The notes: generated from the letters alone by a model not told the origin. Counted from the stretch's first letter, positions 17,303 through 26,796 are shown. The stretch: DNA of 64,000 nucleotides from Kribbella soli (GCF_004331345.1 NZ_SJJZ01000002.1:62001-126000), one strand, 5' to 3'. Translations and numbers: made by a program.

Positions 17303-20300
17303 TCACACGAGAGAGGTCTGTACCGCGCTGCAGTAGGACTTGATCAGGGATGGGGTGGCGGCGGCGTTGGAGGTGGCGGCGCTGTGGGCGGCGCGGGAGA
17401 GTTCGGCGATGGCCCAGTGGCCTCCTGGGTCGATGGCCATCGCTGTCAGCATCTCATCGAGATCTTCGTCGTCGGGGATCGCGAGGAGTTCGGTCAGGGC
17501 TTCCTGAAGTTTCTCGCGCGCCAGCAGGATCTGGCGGGCGTTGTAGCGACCGAAGTTGCGGTAAGCAACGAAGCTCGCAGTGTCGAAGAACTGGTTGAGG
17601 GTCGACTCCCGCGGGTACGTCGGGTACCGCTCGTGGAATGCGAGCAACGACGCGGGCATCTCCTTGGCCAGACCGGGCTTGGCGTACCAGAGGACGCCGA
17701 CCGGGGTCTCTTCGGTGAAGGATCCCGCGCCCTTGGTGAAGAACCCGATGTTGACGGTCCGCGGCGAGTACGCCGGGACGCGCGAGCCGCTCGGCGCTGC
17801 CCGGAGGGGGTCGAGACTGATGTCGATCCGGATGTCGCACTCGCTGGGCGCGATCGCGATGGCCTTGCCGAGTGAGCTCGTCGCGTCACCCGGACCGGAG
17901 TCGGCGTCGACGCAGACGATCTCGGTGATTTCGGGGATGCGGAGCAGTTCGACGAGTCCGGTGTTCTCCCAGTGCCCGCCGTCGGTCAGGTAGAGGTAGG
18001 GGTCGTCGAGGTCGTGGATCCCGAAGAACTCCTTGAACAGGTAACCGAGCCCGGTGCGGGCGTACGGCAGGTCGGTGTCCACGCCGGTCTGCGTGTCCAG
18101 GCCGGCGGCCTCGAGCTGGGTGATGAAACGCGGGTTGGCGATCCACACGCCGAGCCGGATGTTGAAGAAGGCCAGCAGCATGCTGGTCGGGCCGATCTGG
18201 TACCGCCCCATCGCGGGGGAGACCGCGGCGCTGGAGATGGCGACTGCCATCATCGTCGTGATCCGTTTGTGCAAGCTCTTGCCGAGCCGGTCGAGCACGC
18301 GTGTGGACGCGGCGAACTGCAGGGTGTTGCCGCGCCCGTCCTGAGGCAGATGCAAGATCGTCCGCTCGGGGTCGAACGTCACGCTCAGCGCCGGGGTGCC
18401 GTAGCGGGAACGGACCGCACGCGAGGTCACGGTGCTGGTCGTGCACACCACCAGCGGCGTACGCGGCACCGTCTCGTCGTAGTTGAAGGCGGACAAGCCG
18501 GGTTCGCAGTTGGCCTCGTCTGCACCAGGGACGTCGTTCTCGTACGGGCGGACACTGAGTTCGTCCTGTGCGTTCTCGGTCCGGTACGTCGCGTAGGCCA
18601 GACGCAGCTTGCCTCGATAGAAGGGCGCCAGCGACCAGCTTTCCGAGCTGGGCCCCAGGATCACAACAGTCAGGATCGCCAGCGCGAGGATCCAGTTCCA
18701 GCCGGATTGCCAGCTGACCAGATCGTGCCTGGACCAGGTCACCTCGTGCTCGGCAGCGGTCCACGTCGCCAGCGCTGTCAGACCCAGCGCGCCCACGACG
18801 AAGGCAATGCCGCCGAGCATGGGCGCGAAGCGCGCTGCCGGCTTCCTGAGAATGCGGACGACCGAGCCGACGACACCGGCGCTCGCACCGGCTGCAGCGA
18901 CCAGCGTGGGCAACGACAGATGGGCGACCGCGCCGACTAGCTCGACGAAGCCCCACAATGTCAGTGCGAGGAACGCCCCGAGGGCGAGCGCGCTGTATGA
19001 CGCCCGCTTCAGCGTCTGCAGCGTGACGCGCGCCACCGGTTGGTTCTGGGCGTAACCGACGAGAAACTGACCGGCGAGGACCCAGAGCATCAGGACGACG
19101 AATCCGGCGGCGAGGAAAATGAGCCCGGGCAGCGCGAGCCAATGGTCCTTGACGAGCTCATGCATCGCGTCCTTCGGCAGGTCGCCGCCCTGGCCCGTGA
19201 GGCTGCGCAATGCCCAGCCCACAGGCTGTGTGATTGCCCAGAGCATGCTCAGCAGCACCAGCACATTGACTGCCAGCCCGGCGATGACCGTCGCGAACAC
19301 AGCTGGCCGGTACGACGCCTTGGTGGAAGTCTGACTGCCCTCGGGCCCGGATTGCCTGGTCGCCTTCGCAGCGGCCGGATCCGTGTCGGATCCTCGAGGC
19401 TGGTTCGACCCGAGGTACCCGAGGTTGTCGACCAGATGGCGCTCCTCGGGGGTGAGCCATCCGTTGTCCTGCTGTTGCCACGGACTAGGTGCCAGCTGGC
19501 TGAGGCTCGCTCGTTCAAGGCTCTCGGCATCCGGCGTCGGGAGGCCGGATCGCGAGATGCTCCAGCCGGCCGCCATGTTCGATCCACCGGACACAGCGGT
19601 GACCGCGCGGGCCCCGGACCAGCCGAGGACACCATCGTCGAGTGCCTGGAGTGCGCCGAGGCTGATCGACGACGCCCGGATGCCGCCGCCGGAGAGGGCA
19701 ATGCCATACCTCGCAGCGCCGGGCGGGGGCGCGGTGCGTTCCGTCTGGGTGCCCTCTGCGGATCGGTCGACCTCCTCCGAAGGCTTCGCCTTCATACCGG
19801 CCGCCTTCCGGGCGTACGTCGGCAGCGCCCAAGAGGCGAGCCTGACCCAGCGTGGCGTCGACCACCACGCGAAGGCGCCTGCCGCGGTGTAGACGATGAC
19901 GACGAGGAGCAAGGTGAACTTGGCCCAGGCGCAGACCGAGGCTAACCGCCACGACCCGTTCGACGACCCCGCGGTGAGCATGAAGATGTTCTCGGCAACG
20001 TCGAAGACGCCCGCGACGACGACTGCGATGACCACGGTGGTACGCGCCCGCCGTAGTGCCGGCAGCCGGAAGTACTTGCCGGCCCACGACGCCAGGAACG
20101 CGAGCAGGACGACGTAGGAGACGATGAACCAGAAGTCCTGTTGGACTGCCTTCGTGAAAGCTTGGTCGCACGCGCAGGCCGTCCATGCCTCGTTGCTGCC
20201 GGCAAGCTCGATCTCGACGATCGACGTCGCCTGACCCTTGAGGCTTGCCGCATCACCGAAGTGTGCAGCGACAAGAAGGCCCAGGATCACTGCAAGCCAG

Positions 20301-20557
20301 CGCAGTCCGGCGCTCACGCGGGGCTCCATATCAGGGGCCGCGAACAGAACGACCACCAGCAGGATGACGATCGCGAGGAGCGTGACCCAGAGCGCCTGAG
20401 ACCCGACGTCGTCCCCGGTACGGTCGCCGAGAAACACTGCGCCCAGCACGAGGACGGCGATGCCCGCAAGCAGCCAAATCACCCGCCGCCAGTAGTGAAA
20501 GGAGATATCCGTCTCCGGTTCGAGTCCACCAGTCGGCGGATCCTGAAGAATCGCCAT
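17303..20557 (-). CDS. Large multi-pass membrane patatin-like phospholipase
   Basis: A 1084-residue protein. Residues 25-240 hold about six hydrophobic segments; then YGIALSGGGIRASS (about 284-297) and AVSGGSNMAAGW (nucleophile Ser near 325) form a patatin oxyanion loop and elbow. More membrane helices occupy about residues 400-620, and the catalytic Asp motif LTDGGHWENTGL comes near residue 880. The patatin active-site halves are thus split by a long membrane insert. The ATG at 20557 is chosen because GGGGTAGGGGAA lies just before it; the open frame continues upstream without coding character. Expected to be an integral-membrane lipid hydrolase. It has the same split layout as the smaller lipase at 1164. 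Confidence 0.8.
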   Translation of the reverse strand: MAILQDPPTGGLEPETDISFHYWRRVIWLLAGIAVLVLGAVFLGDRTGDDVGSQALWVTLLAIVILLVVVLFAAPDMEPRVSAGLRWLAVILGLLVAAHFGDAASLKGQATSIVEIELAGSNEAWTACACDQAFTKAVQQDFWFIVSYVVLLAFLASWAGKYFRLPALRRARTTVVIAVVVAGVFDVAENIFMLTAGSSNGSWRLASVCAWAKFTLLLVVIVYTAAGAFAWWSTPRWVRLASWALPTYARKAAGMKAKPSEEVDRSAEGTQTERTAPPPGAARYGIALSGGGIRASSISLGALQALDDGVLGWSGARAVTAVSGGSNMAAGWSISRSGLPTPDAESLERASLSQLAPSPWQQQDNGWLTPEERHLVDNLGYLGSNQPRGSDTDPAAAKATRQSGPEGSQTSTKASYRPAVFATVIAGLAVNVLVLLSMLWAITQPVGWALRSLTGQGGDLPKDAMHELVKDHWLALPGLIFLAAGFVVLMLWVLAGQFLVGYAQNQPVARVTLQTLKRASYSALALGAFLALTLWGFVELVGAVAHLSLPTLVAAAGASAGVVGSVVRILRKPAARFAPMLGGIAFVVGALGLTALATWTAAEHEVTWSRHDLVSWQSGWNWILALAILTVVILGPSSESWSLAPFYRGKLRLAYATYRTENAQDELSVRPYENDVPGADEANCEPGLSAFNYDETVPRTPLVVCTTSTVTSRAVRSRYGTPALSVTFDPERTILHLPQDGRGNTLQFAASTRVLDRLGKSLHKRITTMMAVAISSAAVSPAMGRYQIGPTSMLLAFFNIRLGVWIANPRFITQLEAAGLDTQTGVDTDLPYARTGLGYLFKEFFGIHDLDDPYLYLTDGGHWENTGLVELLRIPEITEIVCVDADSGPGDATSSLGKAIAIAPSECDIRIDISLDPLRAAPSGSRVPAYSPRTVNIGFFTKGAGSFTEETPVGVLWYAKPGLAKEMPASLLAFHERYPTYPRESTLNQFFDTASFVAYRNFGRYNARQILLAREKLQEALTELLAIPDDEDLDEMLTAMAIDPGGHWAIAELSRAAHSAATSNAAATPSLIKSYCSAVQTSLV

Positions 20558-20759
20558 TTCCCCTACCCCCGGTTCATCAGCACCAATGCGTGCGGACACT
20601 CGAGATGACTCCTCGCACCCATGAGAGGCCGCAGAACGGCGGCTGATACGGACGCCTGCACAATTCGTTGCTGAATGGTTACTGACGGGGGCCGCTACGA
20701 CGAAGCACGCGCATTCACGCCCGACCGACCTGCGGCCGGATTTCGGTCTTGCCGGCTGG

Positions 20760-22241
20760 TTGAGGCGGGTGCCTACTGGTGTCGTGGGGTGGGTTGGTGG
20801 GGTCTTGGGTTTGGTTGCTGTGCTGGGACTCGGCTCGTGTTCGTCAGATCCAGGGTCAGCGGACATCGAGTGGGGGGACTGCTCGGCCGTTGCTGACGCG
20901 GGCGGGACGAATCTTCCTGCGGACCGGTTTGAGCTGCGGTGTGGTGTTGTGGAGGTCGACCTCGACCCTGCGCACAAAGCGGCTGGGACGGTCGGGGTGC
21001 AGGTCATTCGGGTTCATCGGTCGGGAGGGGCCGCTAGCAAGGATCCATTGCTGCTGATCGCCGGTGGGCCCGGGCAGTCCGGTGTCGATTACGCGGTTGT
21101 TGCGGCCGGTCTGCTGCCAGAGACCGTGCTAGACCGGTTCGACCTCGTCGGGTTCGATCCGCGCGGCGTCGGGCGCTCGCAGGCCATCCGGTGTGAGCAC
21201 ACCGATACCGGTACTCCGACGTTCGCAGACGTGCTGACCGACGTGGGGTATGCCCGTGCTGCCGGCGTGATGCGCGGGATCACTGACGAATGCGCTGCTG
21301 CGCTGGGCTCCAAGGCGGCCTTGTTCAGTACGACGGCGACCGCTGTGGACATCGACCGCATTCGTGCAGCTCTTGGCCAGTCGACGCTCACCTACCTGGG
21401 CTGGTCCTACGGCGCAAAGCTCGGAGCAGAGTACGCGCGGCTCTACCCGGACAAGGTGCGTGCCGCCGTACTCGACGCTCCGACCGACCCCGGCACGACC
21501 TGGATCGAGACCGTTGAACGCCAGCTCGCCGGCTTCGAGGGGGCGTTCGATCAGTTCACGGCCTGGTGCGCGACACAGGACAGTTGTGACCGGTTCGGCA
21601 ATGTGCGCACGTTCGTCGGCGGGCTCGTCCGCAAGGCGCAGGAGTCGCCCATCCCGAGCCGTCGGCCGGCTGACGACGTACCGACGTACGGCGTCGATGT
21701 CATCGATGCTGTGGTTGCGTCCCTGTACGACGACGCGCGCTGGGCCGATCTTGCCGACGGACTGCGGGAGGCCGCTGACGGTGACTCGGGCACTCTGCGG
21801 GAGTTGGCCGACGCCGGCCGCGGGGACCAGGACGCCGACGACGCCCTGCTGGTCATCAACTGCAATGACAGCGCGCCGGGGCCGAGCGAGGGCGAGATCA
21901 GGGCGGCCGGCGTCCGGTTCGCCAAGCAGTTCCCGTTGTTCGGGGTCTGGGGATCGTGGCAGCTGTTCGGATGCGCGTTCTGGCAGTCGCCTCGGCACAC
22001 CTTGCAACCGCCCGTCGCGGCCACGGAGCATCCGATCGTCGTCGTCGGGACCCGTCACGACCCCGCGACGCCGTACGGCGGGGCTGTCGCGATGGCCGCG
22101 AGCCTGGGCAACGCGGAGTTACTGACCTGGGAGGGTCAGGGACATACCGCAGTCGGCCGCAATGACTGCATCAATCGTTATGTCGCCGACTACCTTGCGT
22201 CGCTGACGGTGCCGCCTCACAACGCACGCTGCCCAGCCTGA
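20760..22241 (+). CDS. Secreted lipoprotein alpha/beta hydrolase (tripeptidyl aminopeptidase type)
   Basis: A 493-residue lipoprotein with signal peptide MRRVPTGVVGWVGGVLG and lipobox VLGLGSC (lipidated Cys near 27). The hydrolase fold shows the oxyanion HG-like GGPGQSGVDY, the nucleophile elbow GWSYGAKLGAEYA, and the TAP-like C-terminal domain with the acid in VGTRHDPATPYGG and the His in GQGHTAVG. Family members (SCO7095-like, Slp/Tap peptidases) remove N-terminal peptides from secreted proteins. A TTG start at 20760 is preferred to GTG at 20769 since it supplies the two arginines of the signal peptide. It is divergent from the large patatin gene, with 202 bp between them. Confidence 0.85.
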   Translation: MRRVPTGVVGWVGGVLGLVAVLGLGSCSSDPGSADIEWGDCSAVADAGGTNLPADRFELRCGVVEVDLDPAHKAAGTVGVQVIRVHRSGGAASKDPLLLIAGGPGQSGVDYAVVAAGLLPETVLDRFDLVGFDPRGVGRSQAIRCEHTDTGTPTFADVLTDVGYARAAGVMRGITDECAAALGSKAALFSTTATAVDIDRIRAALGQSTLTYLGWSYGAKLGAEYARLYPDKVRAAVLDAPTDPGTTWIETVERQLAGFEGAFDQFTAWCATQDSCDRFGNVRTFVGGLVRKAQESPIPSRRPADDVPTYGVDVIDAVVASLYDDARWADLADGLREAADGDSGTLRELADAGRGDQDADDALLVINCNDSAPGPSEGEIRAAGVRFAKQFPLFGVWGSWQLFGCAFWQSPRHTLQPPVAATEHPIVVVGTRHDPATPYGGAVAMAASLGNAELLTWEGQGHTAVGRNDCINRYVADYLASLTVPPHNARCPA

Positions 22242-22288
22242 GGCGGTGTCGGCCAACGCTCAGTAGCGGATGGCCGGCGCCGCGGCGG

Positions 22289-22531
22289 TCAGGCGTCTGC
22301 TTGGCCGAGGGAGTGGAGCTTGGCGAAGGGGGCGACGACTCGCAGGAGTCGTCCGCCTCCGAAGTCGATGATGACCGTGCCGTCGGCCTCGACTGAGTGG
22401 ACCCGGCCGAGTCCCTCCCTGTCGTGAGACACCCGCTCACCGACTTCGTAACTCTTGAGCGAGTCGGAAACCCGGGCCTGGAAAGGACTGGTGGACAGGT
22501 GACGACGCGTCGTCGCGCGATAGGGCAGCAT
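22289..22531 (-). CDS. Small basic protein with SH3-like (CarD/UvrD-tail-like) fold
   Basis: An 80-residue protein: a basic N-terminus (MLPYRATTRRHLSTSPF) then VGERVSHDREGLGRVHSVEAD and TVIIDFGGGRLLRV, the pattern of small beta-barrel domains seen at the C-terminus of UvrD/PcrA helicases and in CarD-like proteins, where they bind RNA polymerase or nucleic acid. GGAGG stands 5 nt before the ATG at 22531, which supports this start against a longer frame from 22621. It is isolated between a convergent hydrolase and the divergent amylase. Function is not known to me. Confidence 0.65.
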   Translation of the reverse strand: MLPYRATTRRHLSTSPFQARVSDSLKSYEVGERVSHDREGLGRVHSVEADGTVIIDFGGGRLLRVVAPFAKLHSLGQADA

Positions 22532-22641
22532 CAGACCTCCAGTATGCGCCGTTCCCGGCGACTGTGCGACACGGGAACCCCTCGGAGCCACCGGCCGCCG
22601 TGGTTTGATGAGGGTGCCCACCGCCCCGAGGGAGCCTCATC

Positions 22642-24069
22642 ATGCGCAAATTACTGGTCCTGTTGCTGGGTCTGTCGATGGCCGGGTTGAGCGGGGCGAG
22701 CGCGCAGGCGGCGCCGACGGGGGAGCGGGACGTCATCGTCCAGCTGTTCGAGTGGAACTGGACGTCGGTCGGGCGGGAGTGCGGCCAGGTGCTCGGGCCG
22801 AAGGGGTACGGCGCGGTGCAGGTCTCACCTCCGCAGGAGCATGTCGTGCTGCCGGGGTCCGGGTATCCGTGGTGGCAGGACTACCAGCCGGTGAGCTACA
22901 AGCTGGACAGCACCCGCCGCGGCACGCGCAGCCAGTTCGTTGCCATGGTCAACAGTTGCCACGCGGCCGGTGTCAAGGTGTACGTCGATGCCGTGATCAA
23001 CCACATGACCGGTGGCTCGTCGGGCGGCACCGGCAGCGCGGGGTCGTCGTACACGCACTACGACTACCCGGGGACGTACCAGACGCAGGACTTCCATCAC
23101 TGCGGACGCAACGGGAACGACGACATCGTCAACTACGGCGACCGGTACGAGGTGCAGAACTGTGAGCTCGTCGACCTCGCCGATCTGGCGACCGGGACCG
23201 ACTACGTGCGCGGCCGGATCGCGGCGTACCTGAACGATCTGCTGTCGATCGGCGTCGACGGGTTCCGGCTGGATGCCTCGAAGCACATGCCGGCCGAGGA
23301 CATCGCCGCGATCAAATCCCGGCTGTCGGGTTCGGCGTACCTGTACCAGGAGGTCATCTATGGGGCCGGTGAGCCGATCACCCCGGACGAGTACGTCGGG
23401 AACGGCGACGTACTGGAGTTCCGGTACGGGAAGGACCTCGCCAAGATCTTCAACACCGAGCGGCTCGCCTATCTGAAGACGTTCGCGGAGCCGCTGGCGT
23501 CGGATCGTGCGGTGGTGTTCACCGACAACCACGACACCCAGCGTGGGAGCGGCGTACTGACGTTCCGCGACAACGGCCGCTACGCGATGGCGAACGCGTT
23601 CATGCTGGCCTGGACGTACGGGACGCCGAAGGTGATGTCGAGCTACGAGTACACGTCGAACGACGAGGGACCGCCGTCGACGAGTACCGGACAGACGGTC
23701 GACACGACCTGCTTCAGCAACCGCTGGCGGTGCGAGCACGAGTGGCGGGTGATCGCCAACATGGTCGGCTTCCACAACGCCGTACGAGGAACTGCCGTGA
23801 CCGAGTGGTGGGACAACGGCAACGACGCGATCGCGTTCGGCCGCGGTGACAAGGGCTATCTCGTCCTCAACGACGAGAGTTCGGCGCTGACCGGCCGGAG
23901 CTTCCACACCCAGCTTCCGGCCGGCGTGTACTGCGACGTCTTCCACGGCGACTACTCGGCGGGCAGTTGCACCGGTCCGACGTACACCGTCGACTCGTCC
24001 GGCTGGTTCAGGGCTGACGTCGCCGCCTCGGACGGCCTGGCGCTGCACGCCGCCGCACGAGTTTCGTAG
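22642..24069 (+). CDS. Secreted alpha-amylase, GH13
   Basis: A 475-residue exported enzyme hydrolysing alpha-1,4-glucosidic bonds of starch. Signal peptide MRKLLVLLLGLSMAGLSG with cleavage near AQAAP. GH13 regions: I DAVINHM; II GVDGFRLDASKHM (nucleophile Asp); III YLYQEVIY (acid/base Glu); IV FTDNHDTQR (transition-state Asp). The layout matches Streptomyces-type amylases (catalytic barrel plus domain C, VLNDESSALTGRSF region); no starch-binding module is present after residue about 460. It stands alone; the 3' end nearly abuts a decayed frame on the other strand. Confidence 0.95.
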   Translation: MRKLLVLLLGLSMAGLSGASAQAAPTGERDVIVQLFEWNWTSVGRECGQVLGPKGYGAVQVSPPQEHVVLPGSGYPWWQDYQPVSYKLDSTRRGTRSQFVAMVNSCHAAGVKVYVDAVINHMTGGSSGGTGSAGSSYTHYDYPGTYQTQDFHHCGRNGNDDIVNYGDRYEVQNCELVDLADLATGTDYVRGRIAAYLNDLLSIGVDGFRLDASKHMPAEDIAAIKSRLSGSAYLYQEVIYGAGEPITPDEYVGNGDVLEFRYGKDLAKIFNTERLAYLKTFAEPLASDRAVVFTDNHDTQRGSGVLTFRDNGRYAMANAFMLAWTYGTPKVMSSYEYTSNDEGPPSTSTGQTVDTTCFSNRWRCEHEWRVIANMVGFHNAVRGTAVTEWWDNGNDAIAFGRGDKGYLVLNDESSALTGRSFHTQLPAGVYCDVFHGDYSAGSCTGPTYTVDSSGWFRADVAASDGLALHAAARVS

Positions 24070-24073
24070 GGCC

Positions 24074-24296
24074 TCACTTCTCGTTGCAGTTGAACTTGAG
24101 GTCGTCCGGGTCGTACGTCTCGTACTTGCTCGTCTGCCACGTGATCGCTGCGGCGGCACGGATCTTGAAGAAGTGCTCCTCGCTCGAGCACCTGTCGCAG
24201 GCGCTGTCGGGTTGATCTCGGCTGCCGAGCGGCGCGAGATCGGGCGCTCCGACACTCCAGCCGCTCCGGATCTGATCGGCCGGAACACCTGACCCG
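24074..24296 (-). pseudogene. Possible C-terminal remnant of an unidentified protein
   Basis: The 227 bp between the amylase and the MerR gene contain a minus-strand frame with protein-like composition, reading SGVPADQIRSGWSVGAP, later CDRCSSEEHFFKIRAAAA and ending KFNCNEK with a stop at 24074-24076. The frame is open into the MerR gene but has no start codon after the MerR stop. Third-position GC is mostly kept. The sequence is acidic with four cysteines and I do not recognise its family. It may be the tail of a lost gene or a 3' extension read through from upstream; a random open frame is also possible. Confidence 0.35.
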
Positions 24297-25067
24297 TCAG
24301 AGTCGGTCCAGGGGCACGTGCTCGATGCGGGTCCAGCCCTTCCAGCCTCGTTCCTCCAGGAGCGCCAGGATTCGCTCGGCGCCGGGGGCGGCTTCGAGCA
24401 TGGCCGAGTCCATCAGGCGCACCAGGTCGTCGTCGAGCCCGTAGCCGCCGGTGGCACCGGCGTGTACGGCGGCGACCATCAGGCTCTCCAGGAGGTCGAC
24501 GATCTCGACGATCCGCGGGCTGTCCTCGGACCAGTCGAGCGCCTCGTTCACGATGCCGTAGAGCTTCACCATGTCGGGATGCTCCAGCGCTTGGTGCTTC
24601 TGGACGATGACGTCGTCGATCAGGTGCGGGACCTGGGCGGCGATCATGATCCAGGCGTCGCGTTCGAGTTCGATGTACTGCTCTCGCATTCCGATCTCGC
24701 GGAGCCGGTCGAGGTAGTCCACGACGCTCTGGGGGAGGGCCAGGTGTTCGCCGGCGGCGAGTCTGGCAAGGCGTTTGCGGGTGTCCTGCAGCCGCCGGAT
24801 CTCGGTGCGCAGTTGCTTGTCGATCTCCTCGACGCCGTCCGTGAAGTCGTCCGGGGCGGCGTCGAGGAGCTCCTGCACCCGGGCGAGCGGTACGCCGGCG
24901 TCCGCCAGGGTATGGATCCGGATCAGCCGCACGACCGCGCCGGCGTCGTACGCCCGGTACCCGGAGTGGTCGCGCTCGGGCTCCGGCAGCAGGCCGATCT
25001 TGTGATAGTGCCGAACCGCTCGCACCGTCACCCCGGCGTGCGCCGCCAGCTGGCTGATCGTGAGCAT
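24297..25067 (-). CDS. MerR-family transcriptional regulator
   Basis: A 256-residue regulator. The N-terminal winged helix is typical (MLTISQLAAHAGVTVRAVRHYHKIGLLPEP, then SGYRAYD), followed by the dimerisation coiled coil (about residues 78-112) and a 140-residue helical effector-like C-terminal part without clear drug-binding signature. It lies 15 nt behind the ABC permease on the same strand, so it is the last gene of an ABC exporter operon. A MerR-type dyad sits in the operon promoter at 26630-26650; autoregulated control of the exporter is inferred. Confidence 0.88.
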   Translation of the reverse strand: MLTISQLAAHAGVTVRAVRHYHKIGLLPEPERDHSGYRAYDAGAVVRLIRIHTLADAGVPLARVQELLDAAPDDFTDGVEEIDKQLRTEIRRLQDTRKRLARLAAGEHLALPQSVVDYLDRLREIGMREQYIELERDAWIMIAAQVPHLIDDVIVQKHQALEHPDMVKLYGIVNEALDWSEDSPRIVEIVDLLESLMVAAVHAGATGGYGLDDDLVRLMDSAMLEAAPGAERILALLEERGWKGWTRIEHVPLDRL

Positions 25068-25082
25068 AGGTCCCAGCCTGCC

Positions 25083-25844
25083 TCAGGCGATCTTCCGGCG
25101 GTAGGCAGCCACTGCGAAGGCATAGGCGACGACGAGGATGCCGACGCACCACGCCATCGCGGTCCAGATGTCGTTCCCGACCGGTTGCTGGGCGAACAGG
25201 TTGCGGATCGTGTCGACGATCGAGGTGACCGGCTGGTTCTCAGCGAACCAGCGCACCGGGCCGGGCATGGTCTCCGTGGGCACGAACGCCGAGCTGACGA
25301 ACGGCAAGAAGATGAGCGGGTACGCAAAGGCGCCCGCCCCTTCGACCGTTGACGCGGAGAGCCCCGGGATCACGGCGATCCACGTCAGGGCCAGCGTGAA
25401 CAGGAACAGGATGCCGGCGACAGCGAGCCAGTCCAGCACGCTCGCGCTCGAGCGGAACCCCATGAGCAGGGCGACACCCGAGACGATCACCAGCGAGATC
25501 AGGTTGGCGACCAGCGAGGTGACCACGTGCGCCCAGAGCACGCCCGACCTTGCGATCGGCATGGACTGGAACCGTTCGAAGATCCCGCTCTTCATGTCCA
25601 TGAAGATCCGGAACGCGGTGTACGCGACGCCGGACGCGACCGTGATCAGCAGGATGCCGGGCAGCATGTAGTTCACGTACGCGTCCGTCCCGGTGTCGAT
25701 CGCACCGCCGAAGACGTACACGAACATCACCATCATCGCGATCGGCGTGAGAACGGTCGTGATGATCGTGTCCACGCTGCGGGTGACGTGGCGCAGACTG
25801 CGTCCGGTGAGGGCGCCGGTGTCGCTGAAGAAGTGGGTGGTCAT
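25083..25844 (-). CDS. ABC-2 type exporter permease (DrrB-like)
   Basis: A 253-residue membrane protein with six predicted helices (for example IITTVLTPIAMMVMFVYVFG; ILLITVASGVAYTAF; VSGVALLMGF; FAYPLIFLPFVSSAFVP). The motif FVPTETMPGPVRWFAENQPVT is characteristic of daunorubicin-resistance-type (DrrB) permeases. The ATG at 25844 overlaps the stop of the ATPase gene by 4 nt; longer upstream frames are shadows of that gene. Forms an exporter with the ATPase at 25841-26611. The cargo, probably a hydrophobic drug or metabolite, is unknown. Confidence 0.9.
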   Translation of the reverse strand: MTTHFFSDTGALTGRSLRHVTRSVDTIITTVLTPIAMMVMFVYVFGGAIDTGTDAYVNYMLPGILLITVASGVAYTAFRIFMDMKSGIFERFQSMPIARSGVLWAHVVTSLVANLISLVIVSGVALLMGFRSSASVLDWLAVAGILFLFTLALTWIAVIPGLSASTVEGAGAFAYPLIFLPFVSSAFVPTETMPGPVRWFAENQPVTSIVDTIRNLFAQQPVGNDIWTAMAWCVGILVVAYAFAVAAYRRKIA

Positions 25845-26611
25845 GCTCGTTCCTTGGTGATTGCGAGGAACACGTCCTCGAGGGTCGGCTGCTTCTCGAC
25901 GTACTCGACCTTGGCGGGCGGGAGGAGCTGCTTGAGTTCGCTGAGGGTGCCGTTCACGATGATCCGGCCCTGGTGCAGGATCGCGATCCGGTCGGCCAGC
26001 TGCTCGGCCTCTTCCAGGTACTGCGTGGTGAGCAGCACCGTCGTACCGTGGCCGGCCAGCTCCTTGACCGTCTGCCACACCTCGATCCGCGCCTCGGGAT
26101 CGAGCCCCGCGGTCGGCTCGTCCAGGAAGATCACCGGCGAGTTCCCGATCAGACTCATCGCGATGTCCAAGCGGCGGCGCATTCCGCCTGAGTACGTCGC
26201 TGTTCTCTGGCCGGCCGCCTCCGTCAGAGAGAACCGGTCGAGCAGGTCGTCGGCGATCGCACCGGGATCCTTGACGTGCCGGAGCTTGGCGACCAGCACG
26301 AGGTTCTCCCGGCCGGTGAGGATCTCGTCGACCGCGGCGAACTGCCCGGTCAGGCTGATGGATTCCCGGACGTCGGCCGGGTGCGTGGCGACGTCGAAAC
26401 CGTTGACGGCGGCCGTCCCCGCATCCGCCTTGAGGAGGGTGGAAAGGATCCTGATCGTCGTGGTCTTGCCCGCCCCGTTGGAGCCGAGCAGGGCGAAGAT
26501 GCTTCCCCGCGCGACGTCGAGGTCGACGCCGCGCAGGACCGCTTTCTTCCCGTACGCCTTCTCCAGACCCTGCACCCGAATCGCCGGGCCGGCGGTCGAT
26601 TGAACTGTCAT
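25841..26611 (-). CDS. ABC exporter ATP-binding protein (DrrA-like)
   Basis: A 256-residue ATPase with Walker A LGSNGAGKTTTIRIL, Q-loop SLTGQFAAVDE, signature YSGGMRRRLDIAMSL, Walker B VIFLDEPTAGLD and the H-loop region TTQYLEEAEQLADRI, all close to DrrA of daunorubicin-type exporters. The C-terminal tail (TLEDVFLAITKE) is the usual DrrA ending. ATG 26611 gives MTVQSTAGPAIRVQGLEKAYG; only 18 bp separate it from a MerR-type dyad, so its mRNA may be leaderless. First gene of the operon ATPase-permease-MerR. Confidence 0.92.
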   Translation of the reverse strand: MTVQSTAGPAIRVQGLEKAYGKKAVLRGVDLDVARGSIFALLGSNGAGKTTTIRILSTLLKADAGTAAVNGFDVATHPADVRESISLTGQFAAVDEILTGRENLVLVAKLRHVKDPGAIADDLLDRFSLTEAAGQRTATYSGGMRRRLDIAMSLIGNSPVIFLDEPTAGLDPEARIEVWQTVKELAGHGTTVLLTTQYLEEAEQLADRIAILHQGRIIVNGTLSELKQLLPPAKVEYVEKQPTLEDVFLAITKERA

Positions 26612-26629
26612 GCCCACCAGCCTGCAGGG

Positions 26630-26650
26630 TTGACCCAGCGTCAAGGTCAA
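26630..26650 (-). promoter_or_regulatory. MerR-type operator/promoter of the ABC exporter operon
   Basis: On the plus strand TTGACC (26630-26635), 9 bp, then GGTCAA (26645-26650): a perfect 6-bp inverted repeat. Read on the minus strand, TTGACC also serves as a -35 element, and a poor CAGGCT hexamer follows at about 26619-26624 after an overlong spacer of roughly 19-20 bp, which is the hallmark of MerR-activated promoters. The third gene of the operon encodes the MerR protein. Confidence 0.6.
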
Positions 26651-26796
26651 GCTGCCCCGGGCGGTTATTTGGTTGACGGTGGCAGACGCGGGCTGGTCTG
26701 CTGTGGGGACGTGCGCCGGATCAGCCGGTGCGGACCGGGAGGAGGGAAGCGTATGTCTGCTCTGTCCTGCAGCTTTGCTCTGAAAGGTTCTTCGGT

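Noticed and set aside
22825..25152. 775-codon minus-strand frame across the amylase and MerR genes
   Set aside because: Its sequence is an out-of-frame reading of the MerR gene and an antisense reading of the amylase.
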